Origin: Palsa-1392 sp036490335
Lineage (GTDB): Bacteria; Verrucomicrobiota; Verrucomicrobiia; Chthoniobacterales; UBA10450
Assembly (NCBI GenBank): GCA_036490335.1
Contig: DASXEB010000011.1
Span: forward strand, 1-64,000
DNA: 64,000 nt
Direction of reading: 5' to 3'
This document shows, one piece after another, positions 26,714-36,128 of the stretch. The position numbers and the translations under genes were made by a program. Position 1 is the stretch's first letter. Each line of letters begins with the position of its first letter. The notes beneath the pieces were generated by a model. That model searched no databases. It saw nothing but the letters and a program-made list of their open reading frames with translations, and was not told the DNA's origin.

Positions 26714-27142
26714 GTGGTCGGAAAGCGCAAGCCGGTTCCGCGCAGTCCCTACGAACGGCTCGGAAATTTCGTCCACCTCCCGCGCCTGATCGACAAGGCG
26801 CGGCTGCATCACCAGGGTTTGCTCAACGGTTATAACTACAAAACCGTCGGCTTCGACAAACATCTGCTCGGCTTTCTCAAAATCGATCCGGACGCTTTCG
26901 AAAAAGTCGCGAACCAGCTCGATGACGACGCCGCGATCCTAAACTGGGTATCCGAGCACGCTGTCGCTCACACCGCGGAAGAAATCGAAGAATGGAACGA
27001 GGCGATGATCTTGCGTCACCCCGACACCGCGGTGAAAAAAGCTCGCTTCACCCATTTTCTCAAGGAAGCAGGCGGCGAAAATCGCACCGACATTCGCACC
27101 TACTTCGACCTCATCGAATTTGATGAAGGCCGCCTGGAGTAA
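26714..27142 (+). CDS. DUF5069 domain protein, paralogue
   Basis: 142 residues; GTG at 26714 begins two bases after the stop of the bactofilin gene, indicating translational coupling. Motifs shared with the first DUF5069 protein include SPYERLGNFVHLPRLIDKAR at the N terminus, ILNWVSEHA, and EIEEWNEAM. Function is unknown. The operon position after two bactofilins is the only hint: it could be a cytoskeleton-associated factor, but that is an inference. The gene is convergent with the nucleotidyltransferase on the other strand, and a cluster of dispersed-word copies fills the gap. Confidence 0.8.
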   Translation: MVGKRKPVPRSPYERLGNFVHLPRLIDKARLHHQGLLNGYNYKTVGFDKHLLGFLKIDPDAFEKVANQLDDDAAILNWVSEHAVAHTAEEIEEWNEAMILRHPDTAVKKARFTHFLKEAGGENRTDIRTYFDLIEFDEGRLE

Positions 27143-27158
27143 CGCCAAAAACGGCGAG

Positions 27159-27223
27159 TCGTTAGGCACTCGTTAGGCATTCGTTAGGCCAAAACGAAAG
27201 TTCGTTAGGCAAAATCGTTAGGC
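27159..27223. repeat. Cluster of five tandem dispersed-word copies
   Basis: Five copies of TCGTTAGGC at 27159, 27170, 27181, 27202 and 27215, spaced 11, 11, 21 and 13 bases, all in the same orientation and lying between the convergent DUF5069 and nucleotidyltransferase genes. The last copy contains the TAA stop codon of the nucleotidyltransferase. This is the densest cluster of the word in the window. Confidence 0.9.
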
Positions 27224-27970
27224 TGCGAACGGCGCGAAAATCCGGTTCGCTTCCTCGAGGCTTTCCTTGCTTCCGATATCGAACCACGTTCCCTTGATTT
27301 GATACGTCCGCACCGGCTTTCTCGTGTAAAGCCACTGGATGAATCGGCCCGGCTGATCCGGATTATTTCCCGCCGCGATGTAGGTCGTGAAAAGCTCGAG
27401 CGTTTCCGGCGCAAAATAATAAAGTGCGATCCCAGTCAGAGTGCTCTCCGGTTTCGCGGGCTTCTCTTCGAAGTGCGTGATCACGCCCTCGGCATCGACC
27501 TTGATGCTCGAATATTTTTTCATCGCTTCGAGATCGCCGACGTCGTAAATCGCGAGCATCGCGTCCGAGCCTCGCGCCTGCGCCGCAAAATCGGTCAACG
27601 GTTCGCTGAACAAATTGTCGCCCGCGACCACGAGCAGCGCTCCGCCGGCCAATTCTTCCCGCGTGATGACGAAGCGGATGTCGCCGATCGCCCCGAGCTT
27701 GTCCGCGTCGCTTTGCGAACCGTCGTTCACGATTTTGCATTTCAACTTCGGTTGCGACTGCGCATAACCGTCAGCCCACGCCTGAAAATCGGCCGCGAAC
27801 TTGTCGTTCGTCACGACGTAAATCGTCCCGAGATCCGGAATCGGCGCGAGGTTATCGAGCACCCACTCGATCATCGGCTTGCCCGCGACCTCGAGCAGCG
27901 GCTTCGCCTTTTTTTCCGTCAGCGGATAGAGCCGCGTCGCGTAACCGGCGGCAAGAATGAGCACGTTCAT
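27218..27970 (-). CDS. Sugar nucleotidyltransferase (NTP_transferase family)
   Basis: 250 residues from the ATG at 27970. The N terminus MNVLILAAGYATRLYPLTEKKAKPLLEVAGKPMIEW is the classic GxGTRLxPLT...KPMxxx signature of nucleoside-diphosphate-sugar pyrophosphorylases (glucose-1-phosphate thymidylyl- or uridylyl-type). The later VVAGDNLF loop carries the metal-binding Asp and EEKPAKP the sugar-phosphate site. It makes an activated sugar from NTP and sugar-1-phosphate. An N-terminal extension in the same frame up to 28198 overlaps glnD and is rejected. Its TAA stop lies within a dispersed-word copy. Confidence 0.88.
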   Translation of the reverse strand: MNVLILAAGYATRLYPLTEKKAKPLLEVAGKPMIEWVLDNLAPIPDLGTIYVVTNDKFAADFQAWADGYAQSQPKLKCKIVNDGSQSDADKLGAIGDIRFVITREELAGGALLVVAGDNLFSEPLTDFAAQARGSDAMLAIYDVGDLEAMKKYSSIKVDAEGVITHFEEKPAKPESTLTGIALYYFAPETLELFTTYIAAGNNPDQPGRFIQWLYTRKPVRTYQIKGTWFDIGSKESLEEANRIFAPFAA

Positions 27971-28029
27971 AAAAATCGAGCCGGAAACTAAACGCATCCG
28001 CCGCTTCGGCAAAGCAAACTGCGCGGTCG

Positions 28030-30759
28030 TTAGGCAACGGCCGCGGAAATAATCTGGCGCTGCAATTCCTGAATGCGTTTCGCGTCTGTGATCTTTCCGC
28101 GCGTGCTCGCGTCCGCGACGTAAAACGTGTCGATCGCCGCGCCCTTTTCCGTGCTGATGCGCGCCAGCGTGATGCAAATATTCTTCCGGCCAAGACACGC
28201 CACCAAGTCGTAAAGCAGCCCGAGTCGGTCCGGCGTTTCGACCTCGATCAACGTCGAGGTCGGGTGCGATCGGTTTTCAATACTGACGCGCGTCGGGAAT
28301 TCGATTTCCGGCGCGCGTTTCGTCATCCTGCTTCTCACCGCCGCGAGCGTCGGCGCGAAATCGTGGCGCTCGTTTTGCAGTGCGTTTCGCAGGGTCGATT
28401 CGAAGAGCGTCATTTCGCGCGCGTCGCTCACGGCCGCGTTGCGTTTGTTGCTCACGCGAAAAACATCGAGCGCGAGATTGTCGCGCCGCACGAAGATATC
28501 GGCGCTCAAAATATTGATCGAGGCAACTGCAAATGCGCCCGCGATGCTTTCGAGCAATTGCAGGCGATCCCAGGTGCAGATCGAAACCACGGAATGGCCC
28601 TGTTCCGGTTGCGGCTCCCAGTTCAGCGCCGGTGCGTAAGCCGGTTGCTCTTCGAGATACAGCGCGCGCCAGAGCGTGCGAAAAAGTTCGAGGTGGGCGA
28701 CGATTTCATCGACGTCGAAGGCGCGAAAATAATTGTCCGGCATCTCGTCGAAGTGCGCTTCGATCTCGTCCGCGAAGTCGTTAGGCAATTTTTGCGCCAC
28801 CGCGGCGCGGAGCTGCCTGCTCTCGTTTTCGCTTTGCGCGACGAACCCTTTTTGGTCGAGCAGATATCGCGAAGTCGCTTCGTAAAGATGCCAGACGAGC
28901 AGCTCCTTCCAGTCCGACCAGGTCTTCATCGTGCCCTGGCCGTCGGCGAGGGTGAGCAACATCAGTTGATCGAGATTTCGCTGCGTCTTCACGATCTGCG
29001 CGAACTCAATCACGGTCGCGGGATCGTCGATGTTGCGCTGCTGCGCCATGCTCGAAAGGGTGATGTGATGATCGACAAGCAGGACGAGCGCGCGGCGCTC
29101 TTCGGAAGTTAGTTGCAACCGCGCCGCGACCGCCTGCGCGAAAAGCGCGCTCGCTTCCGAATGGGGACGAGCGCCGACCGCCTTGCCGGTGTCGTGCAGA
29201 AGAAGCGCGAGATAAAGCACAAACGGATCGGGCAGATCAGCGAAAAGTTTGTGATAAGGCGAGCGCTTTTCGTTAGGCGGACTGGCCAGCGCATCGAGCT
29301 TGTCGATGCAGACGAGGGTGTGTTCGTCGGCCGTGTAGCGATGGAAATATTCGTGCTGCACCAGACAGGTGAGCTGCCCGAATTCCGGAAGATAACGCCC
29401 GAGAAAATCGACTTCGTGCATCATCCGCAGCGCGCGCGCGACCTTTCCTTTGCGACTGAGAATGCGGCGAAAGATCTCGCGCGGATTTTTCGCGTAACGA
29501 AATTCTCGCGTCACGCCGCGGAGCCGGCGGCTGAAGACGTCGGTCAATTCGGGACTGAATTCGAGGTCGCGCGTTTGCGCATGCTCGAACGCTTTCATCA
29601 ACTGCTCCGGTTCGCGGTTGAACAATTGCGGATCGGCGAGGTTGAGTTGTCCGCCGCGGTTCGAGAAGCCGCCAAACTTTTCGCCCTGCGCGCGGCGCCG
29701 CGGCAGGAGCGGAAAAAAAAGCCGCCGCGTCGTCGTCGCGGTGCCGGTCGCGAAACGTTCCGTCAATCGCTCGGTGATGCGAAAAATGTTCCGCGTGTGG
29801 GCGTAGTAATCCTTCATGAACGCTTCGCTGCGATGCACCGGAATTTGTTGCAGATAGCCGAGCTTGCGCGCGACTTCGGGCTGAAGATTGATATAGAGAA
29901 CGTCGTTAGGCCGCTCGCTCGTGTAGTGCAATTGCGTGCGCACGCGCAGGAGAAAATCGTAAGCGAGATCGATCCGGCGGCGATCCGTTTCGCTCAGCCA
30001 ATCCTTGCCCACGAGATGCGTCGTTGTCAGGGCGCCCTCCTTGAAAAATGTGATCCAAAGCAAATTCTGGTAATCGCGCAGACCGCCGCAGCCGCGTTTC
30101 ACATTCGGTTCCTGGAGATAAACATTGTTTGCGAATTTATCGTGCCGATCCGTCTGGTCGCGCATGCGCGCCGCGATGTAATCGGTCTCGTGCCGCTGCA
30201 CGCAATGGCGGCGAAATTGCGCGCGAAACTGCCGATACAGTTTCGCGTCGCCGGTGACGGGCCGCGCTTCGAGCATCGCGGTCTTGGTCAGCATCTCGCT
30301 GTTCGCCTGCGCGATCGCTTCCGCGACCGAGCGCGTGGAGTGGCCGACTTTCAACCCGACGTCCCAGAGAAAATAAAGCACGCCTTCGATCGTCTTCGTC
30401 GCCGCCGGCGCAGGTTCGCTCCCGCCCGCGTGCAGAAACATGACATCGACATCGCTTCCCGGATTCAATTCGTCGCGGCCGTAGCCACCGAGCGCGACGA
30501 GACTGAGCGGAAGTTTTTCGCTCCTGGCCTCGGCGCTCGCCGCCGCAAAAATATTGCAGAGTAGAATGTCGATCAGGGTCGCGCGGCTTGCGCAAACTTC
30601 GCGGCCGCCGCCGCCGGCCTGATGCCGCAAGCGCAGCCGGTGATTTTCGATCTTGAGAAACTTCTGGTAAAGCGGGAGCAGTTTCGCCGGTTCGTTCGTC
30701 GGCGCCGCGGCCAGCTCGCGCGCGGCGTGAGCGAGAATTTTTTCCTGATCGCGCGACAT
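28030..30759 (-). CDS. glnD: [Protein-PII] uridylyltransferase / uridylyl-removing enzyme
   Basis: 909 residues, normal for GlnD. The nucleotidyltransferase motif is GGYGRDELNPGSDVDVMF (residues 91-108, with D103 and D105). A GlnE/GlnD-type helical region follows, then the HD domain (LLHDTGKAVGARPHSEAS) that removes UMP, and two C-terminal ACT domains that bind glutamine (about residues 720-790 and 830-905). GlnD senses glutamine and modifies PII proteins. Three copies of the dispersed word lie within the gene (28778, 29272, 29903), one giving PPNEK in the HD region, and a fourth supplies the stop. A fifth ends exactly at the ATG. Confidence 0.93.
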   Translation of the reverse strand: MSRDQEKILAHAARELAAAPTNEPAKLLPLYQKFLKIENHRLRLRHQAGGGGREVCASRATLIDILLCNIFAAASAEARSEKLPLSLVALGGYGRDELNPGSDVDVMFLHAGGSEPAPAATKTIEGVLYFLWDVGLKVGHSTRSVAEAIAQANSEMLTKTAMLEARPVTGDAKLYRQFRAQFRRHCVQRHETDYIAARMRDQTDRHDKFANNVYLQEPNVKRGCGGLRDYQNLLWITFFKEGALTTTHLVGKDWLSETDRRRIDLAYDFLLRVRTQLHYTSERPNDVLYINLQPEVARKLGYLQQIPVHRSEAFMKDYYAHTRNIFRITERLTERFATGTATTTRRLFFPLLPRRRAQGEKFGGFSNRGGQLNLADPQLFNREPEQLMKAFEHAQTRDLEFSPELTDVFSRRLRGVTREFRYAKNPREIFRRILSRKGKVARALRMMHEVDFLGRYLPEFGQLTCLVQHEYFHRYTADEHTLVCIDKLDALASPPNEKRSPYHKLFADLPDPFVLYLALLLHDTGKAVGARPHSEASALFAQAVAARLQLTSEERRALVLLVDHHITLSSMAQQRNIDDPATVIEFAQIVKTQRNLDQLMLLTLADGQGTMKTWSDWKELLVWHLYEATSRYLLDQKGFVAQSENESRQLRAAVAQKLPNDFADEIEAHFDEMPDNYFRAFDVDEIVAHLELFRTLWRALYLEEQPAYAPALNWEPQPEQGHSVVSICTWDRLQLLESIAGAFAVASINILSADIFVRRDNLALDVFRVSNKRNAAVSDAREMTLFESTLRNALQNERHDFAPTLAAVRSRMTKRAPEIEFPTRVSIENRSHPTSTLIEVETPDRLGLLYDLVACLGRKNICITLARISTEKGAAIDTFYVADASTRGKITDAKRIQELQRQIISAAVA

Positions 30760-30804
30760 TCGTTAGGCAAGGCGACGCCCGCGCCTAACGAGCAGGCTGC
30801 GTGC

Positions 30805-32199
30805 TCACAACTGGATCGCGTAGCGCCTCATCTTATTGTAGAGCGTCGGGCGCTGGATCCCGAGAAGCGCGGCCGCCTTTTTTTTGTTCCCGTGACAGCG
30901 CGCGAGCGCGTCGATGATCGCCTGGCGCTCCATCTCGACCAGCTTGGTCGCGCCGCCATTGGTCGAAATCGCGCGTTCCGTTTTTTGCAAGGCAATCGGC
31001 AACTGCACTTCCGCCGGCAGCTCCTTGACCGTGATCTGATTTTGACGCGCAAGCACGACGGCGTACTCGATCGTGTTTTGCAACTCGCGCACATTTCCCG
31101 GCCAGTTGTAGTCGATCAATTTTTGGAAAGCCTCCGGCGAAATCGTCGGCTCCGGTTTCCCAAGCTGCTGCGCGAAGCCGCGCAGGAACGACGCGACCAG
31201 CGGCGGAATATCTTCCTTCCGCTCGCGCAACGGCGGCAGGTCGATTTGAAAAGTGTTGAGCCGGTAATAAAGATCGGAACGCAGCCGATTCTCCGCCAGC
31301 GCCTGATGCACCGGCCGGTTCGTCGCCGCGACGACGCGAAAGTTTGCCTTCAAAGTCCGCGTGCTGCCTAACGGACGAAACTCGCGCTCCTGGAGCACGC
31401 GCAGAAATCGCGTCTGCAATTCCGCCGGCATCTCGGAAATCTCATCGAGAAAAAGCGTGCTCCCGTCCGCTTCCGCGATCATCCCGCGAAAATCATTCGT
31501 CGCGCCAGTGAACGCGCCTTTGACGTAACCGAACAACTCCGACTCGATCATCGCCTGCGGAAACGCGGCGCAATTCAGTTTCACCATCGGCCTTTCCGCG
31601 CGGCGGCTGCGATCGTGAATCGCGGTCGCGATCACTTCCTTGCCGACACCGCTTTCGCCGGTGATGAGGACGTTCGCTTCCGACGGCGCCATTGCCGTGA
31701 TCAGCTCGTCGATCTGCTGCATCGCTTTGCTTTTGAAAATCGGACCGAGCCGTGTCTCGACTTGCGCGAGCCGTTTCTTCAATTGCTGCGTCGTCTCGCG
31801 GAGCTCGATCGTTTCGCGCAGGAGCGATTGTTTTTCGAGCGCCTTCTCGACCAGGCTGAGCAATTCTTCCGGCGCGTAGGGCTTGCTGATGAAATGATAC
31901 GCGCCGCGTTTGATCGACTCGATCGCGTTGTTCAACGAATCGTGCGCGGTCAAAATAATCACCTGCGTTTCCGGATGCTCGGCCTTGATCCGCTCGAGCG
32001 TTTGCAGGCCGTCGGCGTCGGGCAACTGCAAATCGAGCAGGATGAGCGCGGGCGTTTTCGTCTCGAGCAAACGCATGCCCGCGGCCGCGTTTGCCGCCGT
32101 CTCCGGCTGATAACCGTGCCGGCCTAACAATGACTCGAGCGTGAGCAGAATCGGCCGCTCGTCGTCGATGATGAGGATGCGGCGATTGTCGGAAGTCAT
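30805..32199 (-). CDS. NtrC-like sigma-54-dependent response regulator
   Basis: 464 residues from the ATG at 32199. Receiver domain: acidic DDE near residue 12, phospho-acceptor D56 (LILLDLQLP), and TxxxS switch region. Central AAA+ domain: Walker A TGESGVGKE, GAFTGATNDFRG loop that contacts sigma-54, and Walker B STLFLDEISEM. C-terminal Fis-type helix-turn-helix (GNKKKAAALLGIQRPTLYNKM). It activates sigma-54 promoters when phosphorylated. The kinase gene is immediately upstream on the same strand and GlnD is downstream, a nitrogen-signalling context. An ATG five codons earlier is possible. Confidence 0.92.
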   Translation of the reverse strand: MTSDNRRILIIDDERPILLTLESLLGRHGYQPETAANAAAGMRLLETKTPALILLDLQLPDADGLQTLERIKAEHPETQVIILTAHDSLNNAIESIKRGAYHFISKPYAPEELLSLVEKALEKQSLLRETIELRETTQQLKKRLAQVETRLGPIFKSKAMQQIDELITAMAPSEANVLITGESGVGKEVIATAIHDRSRRAERPMVKLNCAAFPQAMIESELFGYVKGAFTGATNDFRGMIAEADGSTLFLDEISEMPAELQTRFLRVLQEREFRPLGSTRTLKANFRVVAATNRPVHQALAENRLRSDLYYRLNTFQIDLPPLRERKEDIPPLVASFLRGFAQQLGKPEPTISPEAFQKLIDYNWPGNVRELQNTIEYAVVLARQNQITVKELPAEVQLPIALQKTERAISTNGGATKLVEMERQAIIDALARCHGNKKKAAALLGIQRPTLYNKMRRYAIQL

Positions 32200-32238
32200 C
32201 GTCTCTCCCGGCATTCGCCTAACGATGCCGCGATGTCG

Positions 32239-32940
32239 CTAATTTTTTGCGCGCGGCAGCCGGACGACGCTGATGAGCGCAGCGACAGCGGGGTCGAAAC
32301 TGGCCTGGAAAGTCCCATCATGCGCTGCAAAAATACTTCGGGCTCGGAAGAGGCCAAGAGCATAATGGCCATGCCGCATTTGCGCGAACGGGCGCGCGCC
32401 CCAGTCGTCGCGCAGCGCGGGCGCGTTTTTCTTCGGCTCGCGCAAAGTGAAAGTGACGAAGGCGCCGTTGGAATCCGCGCGGAAAACGAGCGGGCCTTCG
32501 CCACGTTCGTGGGTCAGCGCATTCTCGATCAACTCGCCGAAAGCCTCGAGCAGCAATTGCGGATCGATCTCGAGTTCTTCCTTGCCTAACGACACCTGCC
32601 AGTCGATCGCGTCCGCACTTTCGGGATGCTTCGCCTTCACGCGGGTGCGCAAATCTTCGACCAGATCGGCGGCGTCGTAGCGCATCGTGTGTGGTTGAAT
32701 TTCCGCGATCTGGCCCGAAAGCCGCTGCAGTTGCGCATTCATTTCCGCCGTCATCTCGCGCAGCCGCTTGATTTCATTTCTCGCTTCATCCGTCCCGACG
32801 ATTTCGGCAAGAAAAGCCGACTGGAGCTCGATCGCGTTCAGATGATTCCGCAGGTCGTGATTCAACTGGCCGATGAATTTTTCCACCTGCGGCCAGGGAA
32901 CGCTCGGATCGGATTGCGACATGCGGGAGGCATCAATCAC
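32239..32940 (-). CDS. Sensor histidine kinase, short, without sensor domain
   Basis: 233 residues. The H box is FIGQLNHDLRNHLNAIE with H28 as the phospho-accepting residue. The ATPase part shows the N box ELIENALTH and later a G-type region (GHYALGLFRARSIF). There is no membrane helix or obvious sensor domain, so it is soluble and probably controlled by a partner protein, as NtrB is by PII. Its stop is about 40 bases before the response regulator start, so the pair forms one operon. The start is a GTG at 32940; an ATG six codons later is equally reasonable. Confidence 0.85.
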   Translation of the reverse strand: MIDASRMSQSDPSVPWPQVEKFIGQLNHDLRNHLNAIELQSAFLAEIVGTDEARNEIKRLREMTAEMNAQLQRLSGQIAEIQPHTMRYDAADLVEDLRTRVKAKHPESADAIDWQVSLGKEELEIDPQLLLEAFGELIENALTHERGEGPLVFRADSNGAFVTFTLREPKKNAPALRDDWGARPFAQMRHGHYALGLFRARSIFAAHDGTFQASFDPAVAALISVVRLPRAKN

Positions 32941-32977
32941 GATGCCGCGCCGAACTTAAACCGCGCCGGCCGACGCG

Positions 32978-34549
32978 CTACTTTGCGCGCGAGAATTTTT
33001 CCGAGCCCGGCGCGTCGCCGCTCGTTTTAATTTTCGGATCGTTCGCCGCGAGATGTCGAAGAAGGTGAAAAATATCTTCCGGATCGGCTTCGAGCGGTCG
33101 CGCGATTTCGTCCGCGCTTTGTTCGTAACTCGTCAGGCGCGCGAGCACCTTCGGCTGCAATTGCAGAATCCGCGTCGCCGCTTTTTTGCCCGCTTCGACA
33201 CCGGGTTGATGATACGCATTCACGTTCACGAGCGAGCCGTAAAAGCCGACCGCGCGTTCGTAGAGCGCGATGAGCGCGCCGACCTGAAACGCATCGACCT
33301 GCGGAATGCTGAGCGTGATCGAGTCGCGCTCGCCTTCGTAAAGCGCCGCGCGCGTCCCGCGCAAAAAACCCTGCAGATAATCGCCGCTCGTCACGCCGGG
33401 TTCGACTTCGAATTTCTCCTGCGCGCGATCTTTCCGCACCTCGATGAAGGTCGCGAAAAAATTCGGCACGCCGTCGCGGAGTTGCTGCACATAGGCGTGT
33501 TGATCGGTCGAGCCTTTGTTGCCGTAAACCGCGACGCCTTGGTGCACGACTTTGCCATCGAGGTCGAGCTTTTTGCCTAACGACTCCATCACGAGCTGCT
33601 GCAAATATTTGCTGAAGAGTGCGAGCCGATCCTTGTACGGGAGAATGACCATGTCCTTTTTGCCGCGGCCGTCGCCGGCGTAATACCACATCAGCGCGAG
33701 GAGCATGGCGGCGTTTTGCTTTTCGTTAGGCTGGCGCGTGTGCGCGTCCATCGCCGCCGCGCCGGCGAGAAAATTTTCCACGTCGAGTCCTTGCAGCGTC
33801 ATCGGCACAAGCCCGACCGCGCTCATCACCGAGGTCCGGCCGCCGATCCAGTCGAACATTGGGAAACGCGCGAGCCAGCCGTTTTTCTCCGCGAATTGAT
33901 CGAGCTCGCTGCCCACGCCGGTGACGGCGACGGCGCACTTGCCGAAATTCAATCCCGCTTTTTCGTAGCGCGCCTGCGCTTCGACCATGCCGTTGCGTGT
34001 TTCTTTTGTGCCGCCCGATTTTGAGACGACAACGACCAGCGTTTGCGCGAGCCGCTTGCCGATTTTGGCGAAGACGCGATCGAACCCGTCCGGATCGGTA
34101 TTGTCGAAAAAGAAGACGTCCATCTGATCGTTAGGCGTGCTCAGCGCGTCGGAAATAAACTGCGGCCCGAGCGCGGAACCGCCGATCCCGATCAGCAACA
34201 CGTGGTCGAATGGCCGGCCGTTCGGCGCCGAGATGCGGCCGACGTGGATGTCGTCGGCAAATTTTTGGATCCGTTCTTTTGTCTGCTCGATCTCGGCGCG
34301 CAGCTCGTCGTTAGGCGCGAGCTTTGCAGCGCGCAGCCAGTAATGACCGACCATGCGCTTCTCGTCGGGATTGGCGATCGTGCCGGCTTCCAATTCGCGC
34401 ATCGCGGCGAAGGCTTTTTCGACCTGCGGCCGCATTTTTTCGAGAAAGCCGTCGGGGAAACGCATGCGGCTGATGTCGATTGAAAAACCGAGATCGTCGT
34501 ACGCGAGAAAATATTTTTGGAAGCGCTGCCAGAGAGAGCTTGTCGCCAT
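32978..34549 (-). CDS. pgi: Glucose-6-phosphate isomerase
   Basis: 523 residues. The hallmark sequences are the sugar-phosphate signature (VLLIGIGGSALGPQFISDAL), the SKSGGTKETRNG segment, and a PLDWIGGRTSVMSAVGL-type region. The enzyme interconverts glucose-6-phosphate and fructose-6-phosphate in the cytoplasm. Four copies of the dispersed word are inside the gene (33575, 33723, 34128, 34308); three of them encode PN[E/D] in frame (TPNDQ, APNDE, QPNEK), apparently at loop positions, which shows how the word is tolerated within a conserved enzyme. Confidence 0.93.
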   Translation of the reverse strand: MATSSLWQRFQKYFLAYDDLGFSIDISRMRFPDGFLEKMRPQVEKAFAAMRELEAGTIANPDEKRMVGHYWLRAAKLAPNDELRAEIEQTKERIQKFADDIHVGRISAPNGRPFDHVLLIGIGGSALGPQFISDALSTPNDQMDVFFFDNTDPDGFDRVFAKIGKRLAQTLVVVVSKSGGTKETRNGMVEAQARYEKAGLNFGKCAVAVTGVGSELDQFAEKNGWLARFPMFDWIGGRTSVMSAVGLVPMTLQGLDVENFLAGAAAMDAHTRQPNEKQNAAMLLALMWYYAGDGRGKKDMVILPYKDRLALFSKYLQQLVMESLGKKLDLDGKVVHQGVAVYGNKGSTDQHAYVQQLRDGVPNFFATFIEVRKDRAQEKFEVEPGVTSGDYLQGFLRGTRAALYEGERDSITLSIPQVDAFQVGALIALYERAVGFYGSLVNVNAYHQPGVEAGKKAATRILQLQPKVLARLTSYEQSADEIARPLEADPEDIFHLLRHLAANDPKIKTSGDAPGSEKFSRAK

Positions 34550-34650
34550 TCAGGCAGCTAACGCGCAATCGAATTGCAGGGCAAGCGCTTCGCTTGCAGT
34601 CGGTCAACCGATCAGGCCGAGCGCCCGCTCTCCGATTGCATTTGCGGCGC

Positions 34651-35964
34651 CTACATGTGCTCGATCACGTTATCGCCGAATTGCGAGCATTTGATCTCGG
34701 TCGCGCCGTCCATCAGCCGCGCGAAATCGTAGGTCACGCGCTTGCTCGCGATCGCGCCGTTTAATCCCCTAACGATGAGATCGGCCGCTTCCGTCCAGCC
34801 CATGTAACGGAACATCATTTCGCCCGATAAAATCACGCTGCCGGGATTCACCTTGTCGAGGTTCGCGTATTTCGGCGCGGTCCCGTGGGTCGCTTCGAAA
34901 ACGGCGTGGCCGGTGATGTAATTGATGTTGCCGCCGGGCGCGATGCCGATCCCGCCGACCTGTGCGGCGAGCGCGTCGCTCAGGTAATCGCCATTCAAAT
35001 TCAAGGTCGCGATCACGTCGAAATCTTCCGGCCGCGTCAGCACCTGCTGCAACGTGATATCCGCGATCGCGTCCTTGATCACGAGGCCGGCGCCGGGTTT
35101 GCCTTCGGGAATTTTGCACCACGGGCCGCCGTCGATTTCTTCCGCGTCGAAAAACGATTTCGCGATCTCGTAACCCCAGTCGCGAAACGCGCCCTCCGTA
35201 AATTTCATGATATTACCTTTGTGCACGAGCGTAACACTCTTGCGCTTGTTCAGGATCGCGTAGCTGATCGCGCTGTGAATCAAACGCACGCTCCCGGAAT
35301 AGCTGACCGGCTTGATTCCAACCCCGACGCGCAGATCGGTTGGGAAATCTTTCGCACCGACCGCGCCCCAAAATTCCTCCGCCTGCTTCGTCGTGCCGAA
35401 ACGAATTTTGCCAAACTCTTTCGGAAACTCGCGCTCGAGAAAATCGAGCACCTTTTTCGCATCCGGCGTGCCCGCGGCCCACTCAATGCCGGCGTAAATG
35501 TCCTCCGTGTTCTCGCGGAAGATGACCATGTTCACCTTTTCCGGATGCTTGACCGGCGACGGCACGCCCTTGAACCATTGCACCGGCCGCAGGCAAACGT
35601 AGAGGTCGAGCATCTGCCGGAGCGCGACATTGAGCGAGCGGATGCCGCCGCCGACCGGCGTCGTGAGGGGGCCTTTGATCCCGACGAGATATTCGCGAAA
35701 CGCTTCGACCGTGTCGTTAGGCAGCCAGTCGTCGAACTTGTCCTTCGCCGCCTGTCCGGCGAAAACTTCGAACCAGGAAATTTTTTTCTTCCCGCCGAAC
35801 GCCTTCTCGACCGCGGCATCCATCACCCGCACGCTCGCGGCCCAAATGTCCGGTCCGGTGCCGTCGCCGCGGATGAATGGAATGATCGGCTCGTCGGGAA
35901 CATTTAATTTTTGCCCGCGGGTAATTTTTCCGCCCTTCGGCGGCGTCAGGTTTTGATAAGGCAT
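34651..35964 (-). CDS. icd: NADP-dependent isocitrate dehydrogenase
   Basis: 437 residues. The start region (FIRGDGTGPDIWAASVRVMDAA), the substrate motif KGPLTTPVGGGIRSLNV, the phospho-serine-type loop, VTLVHKGNIMKFTEG and the NLNGDYLSDALAAQVGGIG segment align without gaps to the E. coli enzyme as I remember it. It converts isocitrate to 2-oxoglutarate, the carbon skeleton sensed by nitrogen regulation, so the proximity to GlnD and NtrC-like genes is notable. A dispersed-word copy (35714) falls on the LPxxT segment without changing length. Confidence 0.95.
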   Translation of the reverse strand: MPYQNLTPPKGGKITRGQKLNVPDEPIIPFIRGDGTGPDIWAASVRVMDAAVEKAFGGKKKISWFEVFAGQAAKDKFDDWLPNDTVEAFREYLVGIKGPLTTPVGGGIRSLNVALRQMLDLYVCLRPVQWFKGVPSPVKHPEKVNMVIFRENTEDIYAGIEWAAGTPDAKKVLDFLEREFPKEFGKIRFGTTKQAEEFWGAVGAKDFPTDLRVGVGIKPVSYSGSVRLIHSAISYAILNKRKSVTLVHKGNIMKFTEGAFRDWGYEIAKSFFDAEEIDGGPWCKIPEGKPGAGLVIKDAIADITLQQVLTRPEDFDVIATLNLNGDYLSDALAAQVGGIGIAPGGNINYITGHAVFEATHGTAPKYANLDKVNPGSVILSGEMMFRYMGWTEAADLIVRGLNGAIASKRVTYDFARLMDGATEIKCSQFGDNVIEHM

Positions 35965-36128
35965 AGCGGCGGCATTTTAATGGCTCATCGGCAAATGCCA
36001 ATCGAAAGCGATGGCTGCGCGCTCGTGCGGGAAAAGCGGATCGTGCTCGTGAAATTTGTTTCGACGCGAACGATCGCCGCGCGAAAAATCGTGACGCAAT
36101 CGTCGGCCCCGCTCAAGATCGGCCGCGC

